Source of the DNA: JACMLD01 sp047602295
GTDB taxonomy: Bacteria > Bacteroidota > Bacteroidia > Chitinophagales > Chitinophagaceae
Assembly (NCBI GenBank): GCA_047602295.1
Contig: JASGHP010000001.1
Location: forward strand, 5,890,001-5,954,000
Reading direction: 5' to 3'
DNA length: 64,000 nucleotides
Below, in pieces: positions 53,428-61,467 of this stretch. The notes below the pieces were generated by a model, which saw only the letters and a program-made list of their open reading frames with translations, made no database searches and was not told the origin of the DNA. Each line of letters starts with the position of its first letter. Positions within the stretch are counted from its first letter, which is position 1. A program made the translations under genes and the position numbers.

Positions 53428-54082
53428 TGCCGGCAAACGGTTCAATCGCGACTGGATCTTCCGTCATTTTTCTTACACATTTACTACTGGCAACAGCTAT
53501 GCTATAACAGGCCCCAATGGTTCTGGTAAATCTACTTTGCTGCAAGCTATTGGTGGCGCTATTGGATTAAGTGAGGGGAAGATGGTCGTTAGCCAGGAGT
53601 CATTAGTCGGTAGTCAGAAGTCGGAAATCGGAAGTCAGACATCAGACATCATACTTCAGACATCAGATTCTGCAGAAAATATTTATCAATCAATTGCTAT
53701 AGCAGCTCCTTATCTTGAAGTAATAGAAGAGATGACGGTAACGGAGTTTTTGCAATTTCATCAAACATTCAAGCCATTATTACCTGCACTTTCCATTAAA
53801 GAAATTATTAGTGTGGTAGGATTAGAAAACGCCGCAAACAAACAAATACGTTATTATTCATCTGGAATGAAACAAAGGGTGAAGCTGGCGCAGGCCATTT
53901 TTTCTGATGTGCCCGTTGTATTGCTGGATGAGCCCTGCACCAATTTAGATAACACAGGCATTGCACTCTATCAAAAATTAATTTCAGATTATTGCGCAGA
54001 AAGATTGGTTATTGTAAGCAGCAATGATGAAGCAGAGTTTGGGTTTTGCAGAGAGCGGGTGAGCATTGTAGATTACAAATAA
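53408..54082 (+). CDS. stand-alone ABC transporter ATPase with heptad-encoded insertion
   Basis: 224 residues from the ATG at 53408, inside the end of lpxA. Walker A GPNGSGKST (35-43), Q-loop near APYLEVIEEMTV, signature YYSSGMKQR, Walker B VVLLDEPCTNLD and switch His replaced by an Asn-Asp segment (IVSSNDEAE). Residues 60-87, a Ser/Gln/Glu-rich stretch between the first beta-hairpin and the Q-loop, are encoded entirely by 12 heptad repeats and do not belong to the ABC fold. No permease gene adjoins, so the partner is unknown; lipid or lipopolysaccharide export is suggested only by the lpxA coupling. Confidence 0.88.
   Translation: MTISLSDAGKRFNRDWIFRHFSYTFTTGNSYAITGPNGSGKSTLLQAIGGAIGLSEGKMVVSQESLVGSQKSEIGSQTSDIILQTSDSAENIYQSIAIAAPYLEVIEEMTVTEFLQFHQTFKPLLPALSIKEIISVVGLENAANKQIRYYSSGMKQRVKLAQAIFSDVPVVLLDEPCTNLDNTGIALYQKLISDYCAERLVIVSSNDEAEFGFCRERVSIVDYK
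53585..53668 (+). repeat. in-frame array of twelve 7-bp units inside the ABC ATPase gene
   Basis: Units in phase: GTCGTTA, GCCAGGA, GTCATTA, GTCGGTA, GTCAGAA, GTCGGAA, ATCGGAA, GTCAGAC, ATCAGAC, ATCATAC, TTCAGAC, ATCAGAT. 12 x 7 = 84 nt = 28 codons, so the reading frame is kept and no stop is created. Confidence 0.85.
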
Positions 54083-54085
54083 AAT

Positions 54086-54186
54086 GCAAGAATTGCTGAT
54101 TTCGTGATTTCGAAATTTTGCGATTTATTAAGTACAACAAGTAGAAGCAAATCACACAATCTCACAATCATCAATCAATAAATCAC
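54086..54186. repeat. inverted pair of octad arms between the ABC gene and ald
   Basis: Arm 1 (54086-54130): CAAGAATT, GCTGATTT, CGTGATTT, CGAAATTT, TGCGATTT. Arm 2 (54144-54186): GAAGCAAA, TCACACAA, TCTCACAA, TCATCAAT, CAATAAAT, CAC. Spacer about 13 nt. Arm 2 runs into the stop codon of ald. The octad family (GATTT type) is the same as at 52263-52350. Confidence 0.75.
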
Positions 54187-55397
54187 CGCTGGCTTGCTAT
54201 CAGCAAATTCAAATCTGTATACTTCAAATCAAAACGTTGGCTTAGATAGAAATTGGTTAGTGCTCCTTTGAATAAATAAATACCGGTGCGCAAATGCACC
54301 TGGTGCCATACCAGGTTTTCAAAGCCGCCTTCATCACCTGCTTCCAGTATCAATGGCATCAATACATTGCTAATTGCCTGGGAGGCTGTGCGTGCAAAGC
54401 CAGAAGGAATATTGGGCACGCAATAATGTATCACGCCATATTTCATGTAGATAGGATGCTCGTGCGTAGTAATTTCAGACGTTTCAAAGCAGCCGCCACG
54501 GTCTATGCTAACATCAATAATCACACTGCCGGGCCGCATATTGCTTACCATTTCTTCTGTTACTATCAATGGCGTACGACCGCTGTCAGACCCTAACGCA
54601 CCAACTGCCACTTCGCAGGTCTTTAATTGTTTGGCCAGTATGCGGGGCTCTATAACGCTGGTCCACATACGCTGTCCGATATTATTTTGCAGTCGCTTCA
54701 AACGGTAAACGCTGTTGTCGAATATTTTTACAGAAGCGCCTAATGCGATAGCTGCTCTTGCGGCAAACTCTCCCACAATTCCAGCGCCAATAATTATTAC
54801 TTTGGTAGGTGGTATGCCGGAAATACCCCCCAGCAATACGCCTTTACCATGATTAGCAGAACCTAAATACTGACCCGCAATCAGCATTACCGCACTACCG
54901 GCTATTTCACTCATGCTGCGCACAATGGGATAAGAATCACTATCGTCTTTTAAATTTTCAAAAGAGATGGCAGTAATTTTTTTCTCCATCATCTTCTCCA
55001 GTATTTCCGATTTCAGTACACTTAAATGGATAGGAGAAATAATCACCTGGTTGGGCTGCAAAAAAGGAAGATCTTCCTCTACCACAGGTGCGCTTTTAAC
55101 CAGCAATGGAGCACGATACACTTCATTTTTATCGTACACTATTTTACCACCTGCTTCGGAATAATCTTTATCACGGTAATGAGCAGCGTCACCAGCATTA
55201 TGCTCAATTATTACCTGGTGGCCATTGCTTACCAATACGCCAACCGCTTCGGGGGTAAGTGCAATCCTGTTTTCCTGGAAAGCTGTTTCTTTTGGAATGC
55301 CTATTACCAGTTGAGAGCCTTTGGGTTTTACGTCTAACTTCTCTTCCAACGTTTCAAAACTGAAAGAAGTGCTGATAATGGGCTTTTGCTGCGACAT
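54183..55397 (-). CDS. alanine dehydrogenase / transhydrogenase-alpha-type protein
   Basis: 404 residues. An N-terminal ~25-residue extension precedes VIGIPKETAFQENRIALTPEAV. The catalytic-domain His is in VIISPIHLSVLKSE and the NAD-binding loop is VIIIGAGIVGEFAARAA. A later VIIDVSIDRGGCFETSE and HYCVPNIPSGFARTASQAISN are signatures of the alanine dehydrogenase/pyridine-nucleotide transhydrogenase family. It probably interconverts alanine and pyruvate with NAD, but the extra N-terminal segment and the length leave the transhydrogenase-alpha-like possibility open. Single gene, 152 nt downstream of tsaE. Confidence 0.85.
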   Translation of the reverse strand: MSQQKPIISTSFSFETLEEKLDVKPKGSQLVIGIPKETAFQENRIALTPEAVGVLVSNGHQVIIEHNAGDAAHYRDKDYSEAGGKIVYDKNEVYRAPLLVKSAPVVEEDLPFLQPNQVIISPIHLSVLKSEILEKMMEKKITAISFENLKDDSDSYPIVRSMSEIAGSAVMLIAGQYLGSANHGKGVLLGGISGIPPTKVIIIGAGIVGEFAARAAIALGASVKIFDNSVYRLKRLQNNIGQRMWTSVIEPRILAKQLKTCEVAVGALGSDSGRTPLIVTEEMVSNMRPGSVIIDVSIDRGGCFETSEITTHEHPIYMKYGVIHYCVPNIPSGFARTASQAISNVLMPLILEAGDEGGFENLVWHQVHLRTGIYLFKGALTNFYLSQRFDLKYTDLNLLIASQR

Positions 55398-55549
55398 GCA
55401 AAATGGTTATAGTGGCTATTATGGTTTTGATCGGGATAATTGTTTTGCTATACAGGCATTGATTCACTTATATGGCAAACTATTTCACGGTAAAAATACT
55501 GCCGCTATCAAGTGGGAGGCAAACAACTTTTTCCGCCGAACAAATATAC

Positions 55550-55966
55550 TCATTTATCTTCTACCCTCATTAGCCGGATTTGGTCTTCACCGGCCTCAAG
55601 GTAAACATGTACTGTATCCAATGGAAAAATACCAGGGGCTTTTTCCGGCCACTCCACCAGGCAGGCGTAGCCACTATACAAACAATCCTCTACCCCAGCC
55701 CGCATGGCTTCCTCCTCGTCTTTTAAACGGTAAAGATCTATATGGTAAACAACGCCGCCGGGATAACCGTATTCATTAATTAAAGAAAAAGTAGGGCTGC
55801 CTACGGTTGTGCTAACTTTCATTACGTCACAAAGCGCATGTATGAAAGTTGTTTTTCCTGCACCCATTTGACCATGAAAAGCAAACACTTTTTTACCGCC
55901 CCACTGCTGCCAGAAAGTAGCTGCTACATCAGCTATTTCCTCCAAATTAAATTTCCAGGCTGTCAT
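55550..55966 (-). CDS. tsaE: tRNA threonylcarbamoyladenosine biosynthesis ATPase
   Basis: 138 residues from the ATG at 55966 (MTAWKFNLEEI); an ATG 15 codons upstream is possible. Walker A HGQMGAGKTTF, then the family's SPTFSLINEY and the VYHIDLYRL and VEWPEKA segments. It acts with TsaB and TsaD (not in window) to make the t6A modification of ANN-decoding tRNAs. The ~150-nt interval towards ald holds no recognisable element. Confidence 0.93.
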   Translation of the reverse strand: MTAWKFNLEEIADVAATFWQQWGGKKVFAFHGQMGAGKTTFIHALCDVMKVSTTVGSPTFSLINEYGYPGGVVYHIDLYRLKDEEEAMRAGVEDCLYSGYACLVEWPEKAPGIFPLDTVHVYLEAGEDQIRLMRVEDK

Positions 55967-56101
55967 TTGATAAATGTCGTTTGCTGCAAATGTAGGCTGA
56001 ACCAGCGGCACATAAATAACGTTATGTTATTAGAAGGTGATTGTTGTTACAAAGGAATTTTTGGGAGACCATCAGTAGAACTTTAGGCGACATCGTTGCG
56101 C

Positions 56102-56125
56102 CGTGTCCCGTACAGAATGTCGGGA
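56102..56125. repeat. 24-bp bulged hairpin element, copy B
   Basis: CGTG then TCCCG, bulged T, ACA, loop GAA, TGT, CGGGA. Same structure as 39996-40019 with the innermost pair swapped (A-T for T-A). Divergent flanks show that the shared unit is the hairpin plus its 5' CGTG. Confidence 0.6.
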
Positions 56126-56286
56126 ACGCTCCTTTCAAGGGCAGGAATACTATTGATTGGTGGCTTCCCCGTAAATCAGTAAGAACTAAAAAATCTTACG
56201 CTTTCATTTACAGCTTAAAGCCTGTTTTTTGCAACCATGTATAGTTATTATTTCCTTTTTAGCAAAAGCACCCGCTTGCCTGTTTG

Positions 56287-56294
56287 TAAATTTG
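56287..56294 (+). promoter_or_regulatory. candidate -7 element of the P-type ATPase gene
   Basis: TAAATTTG, an exact TAnnTTTG match; start would be about 17 nt before the GTG codon. No clear -33 element. Confidence 0.4.
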
Positions 56295-56317
56295 CATTAA
56301 TAAAAACTGATTGAACC

Positions 56318-58459
56318 GTGAGTACAGAACATGATATATCCGCACAGGTAAACTGGAAAGTAGAAGGTATGGATTGCGCCAACTGCGCACTTACCATTTC
56401 TTCTTACCTGAAAAAACAAGGCATGCAGGAAGTAAAAGTAAATCCTGTAAGCGGCGAAGTATTGTTTGAAAAAAATGGCAGCAAAGTTTCTGAAGACAGC
56501 CTGAAAAAAGGCATTAGCGATCTTGGCTATAAAGTTGTGGGCAATCTTGATGGTGATGCACACAGTCATCAACCAAAAATGAACAAGTTTCTTCGTTACC
56601 TGCTTATTTGTTTGCCCTTTACACTTGTTTTAATGCTGCACATGCTGCCCATTCATTTGCATTGGTTAATGAACCCCTGGCTGCAATTGGCGCTATGCTT
56701 ACCTGTTTACATTACGGGCATGCATTTTTTTGGCCGCAGTGCATGGAAGAGCGTAATAAACGGCATACCCAATATGAATGTATTGATTGCATTGGGTGCT
56801 ACTGCAGCTTTTCTTTACAGTCTTGCAGGTACCATTTTCAATTTGGGCGAAGCTTATCTTTTTTATGAAACCGCTGCTACCATCATTACATTGGTTTTCT
56901 TCGGCAATTATTTAGAAGATGTTTCTGTAGCTACTACGCAACGTGCATTGAACAAACTGGCAAAAAGCCAGGCAGTAATGGCCAATATGATTGCATTTGA
57001 TGACAAGCACCAGGAAGTAATTTTTCCATTACCTAATGATCAACTGAAAGAAGGAGACTTGGTATTGATAAAATCAGGTGAACAGGTACCGGCAGATTGC
57101 AAAATATTATGGGGCGATGCTACCGTAAATGAAGCTATCATTACGGGTGAAAGTCTTCCATTAGCCAAACATGCAAAAGACAAATTGATTGGCGGAAGTT
57201 TGGTAATTGATGGTACGGTAAAAGCACAGATAACTGCAGCGGCAAGTCATTCTGTATTGGCCAATATAATAAACCTGGTAAAAAAAGCGCAGGGCGATAA
57301 ACCACCCGTGCAGCAAATGGCAGATAAGATAAGCGCCATTTTTGTACCCATTGTGTTAAGCATTGCACTCATCACTTTTATTGGCAATTATTTGGTGTTG
57401 CATCAGCTAGGGCCTTCTATTATGAGAAGTGTTGCTGTATTGGTAATTGCATGCCCTTGTGCTATGGGACTTGCTACGCCTGCTGCCATTGCAGTTGGTT
57501 TAGGCAGGGCTGCAAGAAATGGTATTTTGTTTCGCAATGCAAAAAGCCTGGAAGCCTTTAAAACGATACAACAAATAGTGTTTGATAAAACAGGTACACT
57601 TACTACCGGAAATTTTATTATAGATAAGTGGGAGATCAACAACAACGCTATAGATGAGAACAGTTTTATGCAATTGGCATTCTCACTGGAAAAATATTCG
57701 AACCATCCCATTGCACAATGCATCAGCAAATCCTGGAAAACAAAACAGGAAATGCGCTGGCAGAAAATTGAAGAGATAAAAGGCATTGGCATGAAGGCCA
57801 CCAGCAATGACGGTGATACTTACCAGGCAGGTTCTTACCAGATTGCAGCAGCGCTTACCAAGGATGATACACACAATGTGTACCTGTTAAAAAATAATAC
57901 GCTGCTTGGCTGGATAGATGTAAAAGATGAAATTAGGTCTGAAGCAAAAGAAGTAGTGCAATATTTTAAAAGCAAGGGCATCAAAACATTTTTGCTGAGC
58001 GGTGACCGTTATAAAAAAACAAAAGCGCTTGGAGACTTACTAGGCATTGACGAAGTGATTGCAGAACAAAGCCCCGAACAAAAGTTAGAAAAAGTAGCAG
58101 CACTTAATAAAACAGCGCCGGTAGCCATGGTGGGCGATGGCATTAACGATGCACCTGCACTAGCGAAAGCAACTATCGGTATTTCTATGGCAGATGCATC
58201 GCAGGTTGCCATGCAAACAGCGGATGTAGTATTAATGAACAATGGATTGCAAAAACTACCAGAAGCATTGGGGTTGGGCAAGCATACGCTTATCACTATC
58301 AAACAAAATCTTTTCTGGGCATTCTTTTATAACATCATTGCCATTCCTTTTGCTGCTTTTGGTATGTTTATTCCTGCCGCAGCAGCGCTTATAATGGGCT
58401 TGAGTGATGTGGTATTGGCGATCAATTCAGTGAGATTGTTTGCAAAGAAGGTGGTGTGA
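56318..58459 (+). CDS. copper-type P1B ATPase
   Basis: 713 residues from a GTG start that gives the normal MSTEHD N-terminus. One HMA domain has Cys20-x-x-Cys23 in GMDCANC, then a His-rich segment (AHSHQPKMN, HMLPIHLHW). TM helices and motifs follow: TGES actuator, membrane VIACPCAMGLATP (CPC), phosphorylated DKTGTLTTG, HP in SNHPIAQ, hinge MVGDGINDAPALAKA. CPC and the late MGLSDVVLAINSVRL agree with Cu(+)/Ag(+) export. No chaperone or regulator gene adjoins; the gene is alone. Confidence 0.92.
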   Translation: MSTEHDISAQVNWKVEGMDCANCALTISSYLKKQGMQEVKVNPVSGEVLFEKNGSKVSEDSLKKGISDLGYKVVGNLDGDAHSHQPKMNKFLRYLLICLPFTLVLMLHMLPIHLHWLMNPWLQLALCLPVYITGMHFFGRSAWKSVINGIPNMNVLIALGATAAFLYSLAGTIFNLGEAYLFYETAATIITLVFFGNYLEDVSVATTQRALNKLAKSQAVMANMIAFDDKHQEVIFPLPNDQLKEGDLVLIKSGEQVPADCKILWGDATVNEAIITGESLPLAKHAKDKLIGGSLVIDGTVKAQITAAASHSVLANIINLVKKAQGDKPPVQQMADKISAIFVPIVLSIALITFIGNYLVLHQLGPSIMRSVAVLVIACPCAMGLATPAAIAVGLGRAARNGILFRNAKSLEAFKTIQQIVFDKTGTLTTGNFIIDKWEINNNAIDENSFMQLAFSLEKYSNHPIAQCISKSWKTKQEMRWQKIEEIKGIGMKATSNDGDTYQAGSYQIAAALTKDDTHNVYLLKNNTLLGWIDVKDEIRSEAKEVVQYFKSKGIKTFLLSGDRYKKTKALGDLLGIDEVIAEQSPEQKLEKVAALNKTAPVAMVGDGINDAPALAKATIGISMADASQVAMQTADVVLMNNGLQKLPEALGLGKHTLITIKQNLFWAFFYNIIAIPFAAFGMFIPAAAALIMGLSDVVLAINSVRLFAKKVV

Positions 58460-58460
58460 G

Positions 58461-59078
58461 GATGGTGAATAGTGAGTGGCGAGTGGTGGGTGGCGAGCGT
58501 ATACATAATAGACAAATTTATTAAGTGTGAAACCATAGTGCCAATTAGTTAATTTGCAATAAACCCTACACTATGTTTCTACACCTCGGCCACACTAAAC
58601 TTGAAGTTTTTTCTATTTCCAGAAAGTTTGTTTTACATTGTTATAAAGAAACAAAACTATACCCAAATGATGAGCGTTACGCGTTAACCCAACAAATTAG
58701 AAGAGCAGCTTTATCTGTTCACCTTAATCTTGCTGAAGGTTCATCCCGAGCATCTTTAAACGAACGAAAACGCTTTTTTGAAATATCACGTGGTTCTTTA
58801 ATTGAAGTTGATGCAGCTTTTGATATTGCACAAAACCTGGGATATACAACTCAAGATAAACTTATAGACATTGGTGAGTCTATAGTTACAATCTTTAAAA
58901 TGCTTTCAAAAATGATTAATCAAACAAATGCCGGATAAAGCTGACAATCCCTTATCTAATAATAATCAATCTGGAGAGGTAAACAGGAACACCAACTCCA
59001 CAATTGAGCATTCGGCCAACTTTGATAAAACAACCAGTTCTCACCAATCACTCACCACTCACCATTCACCACTCACTA
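58461..59078. repeat. inverted heptad arms enclosing the S23-like gene and the recQ start
   Basis: Arm 1 (58461-58499): GATGGTG, AATAGTG, AGTGGCG, AGTGGTG, GGTGGCG. Arm 2 (59038-59078): TCACCAA, TCACTCA, CCACTCA, CCATTCA, CCACTCA. The reverse complement of arm 2 matches arm 1 over about 27 nt with few differences. The arms are ~540 nt apart; the interval holds a complete gene plus the first ~37 codons of recQ. Confidence 0.75.
58573..58938 (+). CDS. S23-like four-helix-bundle protein
   Basis: 121 residues. The family pattern is clear: LEVFSISRKFVLHCYKETKLYP, YALTQQIRRAALSVHLNLAEGSSR, KRFFEISRGSLIEVDAAFDIA, and a final GESIVTIFKMLSKMI helix. Relatives are encoded in intervening sequences of 23S rRNA in some bacteria, and the Avd protein of diversity-generating retroelements shares the fold; both bind nucleic acids or a partner enzyme. 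Here there is no rRNA or reverse transcriptase nearby. Instead the gene sits between inverted heptad arms. Its last 11 nt overlap the recQ start. Confidence 0.88.
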   Translation: MFLHLGHTKLEVFSISRKFVLHCYKETKLYPNDERYALTQQIRRAALSVHLNLAEGSSRASLNERKRFFEISRGSLIEVDAAFDIAQNLGYTTQDKLIDIGESIVTIFKMLSKMINQTNAG

Positions 59079-60973
59079 AAACGCTCAAGCAATACTGGGG
59101 CTACAGCTCCTTCCGTCCACTGCAGGAAGAAATTATAAATGCAGTTTTATCAGGTCACGATACGTTAGCATTGATGCCCACTGGTGGTGGAAAATCACTT
59201 TGCTACCAGGTGCCTGCAATGATAAAACAAGGGATTTGTTTAGTGATAAGCCCTTTGATCGCATTGATGAAAGACCAGGTAGAAAACCTTCGCAAAAAAG
59301 GCATTACTGCTTTTGCTATTTATTCCGGCATGAAGCGCAATGAAGTTATCAATACTTTGAAAACAGCGGCAGAAAGCAATTGCAAATTTTTATACGTTTC
59401 TCCAGAGAGATTAGAAACAAACCTTTTTAAAGAATACCTGCCTGCTTTAAACATAAGCCTGATTGCAGTAGATGAAGCCCATTGTATTTCGCAATGGGGA
59501 TATGATTTCCGTCCTCCGTATTTGCGCATTCATACATTGCGAGAAGAGCTGCAAGGCATACCTATACTTGCCTTAACAGCATCTGCAACACCGGAAGTAC
59601 AAAAAGACATTTGTCAGCAACTGCACTTTTCAAACGAAAAAATTTTCCGGCAGTCGTTTTCAAGACCCAATCTTTCTTACAGTGTTTTTAAAGCAGATGC
59701 AAAGATTAACAAGCTGGCAGAAATTCTGAACAATGTAAGCGGCAGCAGTATTGTTTATTGCAGAAGCCGCAGACGTACCAAAGACATTGCAGCACAACTG
59801 AACACTTACAAAATAAATGCTGACTACTACCACGCAGGCTTAAGCGCAGAAGAAAGAAGTAAAAAACAGGAAGGCTGGATAAGCAATAATATCCGCACTA
59901 TTGTTTGTACCAATGCATTTGGCATGGGCATAGACAAACCAGATGTAAGAGTGGTAGTGCATTTTGATTTGCCCGATTGCCTTGAAAACTATTACCAGGA
60001 AGCAGGTCGTGCAGGAAGGGATCTTAAAAAATCTTATGCGGTGCTGCTGTATCAACCAGATGAGATTGAAGCATTGCACACACAGGCAGCACAACGTTTT
60101 CCTTCTATTGAAACCATTAGGAATGTTTACCAGGCTATTGCCAATTATTTACAAATACCCGCAGGCAGTGGAGAGGGAATGTATTTTGATTTTGACCTGG
60201 GTGATTTCATTAAAAAATTTAACCTGCCTGCGCATGAAGCCGCTAATACGTTGAAGGTATTGGAACAGGAAGGCCTTATGAATTTTAATGAACAGGTTTT
60301 TATAAATACCCGTGCACAATTCATTTGCAATAAAGAAACACTTTATCAATTTGAGAGAGAGAACGAAACACTGGAGCCGCTAATCAAAGTATTACTGAGA
60401 TCTTATGCAGGCATTTTTGATATGCCGGTAAATATTTACGAAAAGCAAATTGCAGGCTGGCTTAAAAAAGATCTTGATATAGTGAAGCAACAACTTGTTA
60501 CTTTAAACAAATTTCGCATTATAGAGTACCAGCCGCAAAAAGATACGCCACAGTTGTACCTGATGCAGGCAAGAGTAAAAGCAGAAGACCTTACAATAAA
60601 CGCCATCAATTATAAAAAAAGAAAAGAAGCTTACGAAAAACGATTACAGTTTTTTATACAATACACTACCAACCATAAAGATTGTCGCAGCAGCATAATT
60701 GGCAACTATTTTGGCGACAATAACCTGCAGCCTTGCGGTGTTTGCGACAATTGCCTGCAATTAAAAAAAACTGCACTTACAAAAGAAACATTTGCACAAA
60801 TACAAGAACGGATTCAATCGGTGCTTACTAATGGCCCAGTAAACACGTCTATTTTATTGCAGCAACTAAAAGGTTTCTCCAAAGAAAAAGTTTGGGAAGT
60901 AATTCATTTTTTGGAAGCAGAGAAAAAGATAAAAGTTAATGCAGATGGTTTGGTTGATTTGTTGACTGGTTGA
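58928..60973 (+). CDS. RecQ-family ATP-dependent DNA helicase
   Basis: 681 residues. Helicase motifs: FRPLQEEII (motif 0), LMPTGGGKSLCYQ (I), DEAHCISQWGYDFRP (II), LTASATPEV (III), YCRSRRRTKDIA (IV), GMGIDKPDVRVVVHFDLP (V), YYQEAGRAGRD (VI). A zinc site CRSSIIGNYFGDNNLQPCGVCDNC follows (cysteines only cited). A C-terminal winged-helix-like region ends the protein; no HRDC domain is recognised. The N-terminal ~50 residues before LKQYWGYSSF are Asn/Ser/His-rich, not part of the fold, and partly encoded by heptad arm 2; no ATG closer to the fold exists. Role: unwinding of recombination and repair intermediates. Confidence 0.92.
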   Translation: MPDKADNPLSNNNQSGEVNRNTNSTIEHSANFDKTTSSHQSLTTHHSPLTKTLKQYWGYSSFRPLQEEIINAVLSGHDTLALMPTGGGKSLCYQVPAMIKQGICLVISPLIALMKDQVENLRKKGITAFAIYSGMKRNEVINTLKTAAESNCKFLYVSPERLETNLFKEYLPALNISLIAVDEAHCISQWGYDFRPPYLRIHTLREELQGIPILALTASATPEVQKDICQQLHFSNEKIFRQSFSRPNLSYSVFKADAKINKLAEILNNVSGSSIVYCRSRRRTKDIAAQLNTYKINADYYHAGLSAEERSKKQEGWISNNIRTIVCTNAFGMGIDKPDVRVVVHFDLPDCLENYYQEAGRAGRDLKKSYAVLLYQPDEIEALHTQAAQRFPSIETIRNVYQAIANYLQIPAGSGEGMYFDFDLGDFIKKFNLPAHEAANTLKVLEQEGLMNFNEQVFINTRAQFICNKETLYQFERENETLEPLIKVLLRSYAGIFDMPVNIYEKQIAGWLKKDLDIVKQQLVTLNKFRIIEYQPQKDTPQLYLMQARVKAEDLTINAINYKKRKEAYEKRLQFFIQYTTNHKDCRSSIIGNYFGDNNLQPCGVCDNCLQLKKTALTKETFAQIQERIQSVLTNGPVNTSILLQQLKGFSKEKVWEVIHFLEAEKKIKVNADGLVDLLTG

Positions 60974-61076
60974 TCAGCTTTAATAAGCAATTGTGTCATT
61001 ATCATATTTTTTGCACTGCTTTTGCAGATTGTTGGTATTTTCACTTTGGGCAACAGCCTTTATTAAACACAAAGCC

Positions 61077-61466
61077 ATGACTATCTTTTCAAAAATAATT
61101 GCCGGGCAAATACCTTCTTACAAAATTGCAGAAGACGATCTGTTTTTTGCTTTCCTGGATATTGCGCCCCTGCGTGAAGGACATACATTGATAATACCTA
61201 AAATAGAGACCGATAAATTTTTTGATGTGCCGGATGATTACCTGGCCCGCATACTGTTGTTTGCAAAACCCATTGCCCATGCTATTGAAAAAGCATTTGG
61301 CTGCAATCGTTGCGGCCTTACTGTTATTGGGCTGGAAGTGCCGCATGCTCATTTGCACCTGGTGCCTATAGATACTGTGCATGATATGGACTTTAAAAAA
61401 CAGAAGCTAAAACTTTCAGCAGATGAAATGAAAGCAGTGCAGGAGAAGATTGTATCGCTACTCTAA
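61077..61466 (+). CDS. HIT-family hydrolase
   Basis: 129 residues from the ATG at 61077 (MTIFSKIIAGQIPSYK); the frame extends 28 codons upstream without similarity. The signature triad is in VPHAHLHLVPI (His-x-His-x-His). Other conserved parts: FAFLDIAPLREGHTLIIPK. It hydrolyses nucleoside phosphoramidates or dinucleotide substrates in general; the substrate is not known. Monocistronic and followed directly by a heptad-repeat locus. Confidence 0.92.
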   Translation: MTIFSKIIAGQIPSYKIAEDDLFFAFLDIAPLREGHTLIIPKIETDKFFDVPDDYLARILLFAKPIAHAIEKAFGCNRCGLTVIGLEVPHAHLHLVPIDTVHDMDFKKQKLKLSADEMKAVQEKIVSLL

Positions 61467-61467
61467 A

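Larger units (their letters stand above)
55967..56317. other. non-coding interval between tsaE and the P-type ATPase
   Basis: About 350 nt. It contains hairpin copy B (56102-56125), a stem GTAAGA-ACTAAAAAA-TCTTAC at about 56180-56200, and TAAATTTG (exact TAnnTTTG) at 56287, 31 nt before the GTG start of the ATPase gene. A 67-codon frame at 56041 is not convincing. Confidence 0.45.

Noticed and set aside
53585..53668. Heptad array considered as a CRISPR
   Set aside because: Units are 7 nt, directly abutting and without unique spacers; no cas genes are present.
55321..55779. 152-codon plus-strand frame between ald and tsaE
   Set aside because: It lies antisense to both genes and shows no domain; the real genes on the other strand have full family motifs.
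56041..56244. 67-codon frame between tsaE and the P-type ATPase
   Set aside because: It spans the hairpin element, has no recognisable motif or start context, and coding bias is poor.
58573..58938. S23-like gene as an accessory protein of a diversity-generating retroelement
   Set aside because: No reverse transcriptase, template repeat or variable-repeat pair is visible in the window.
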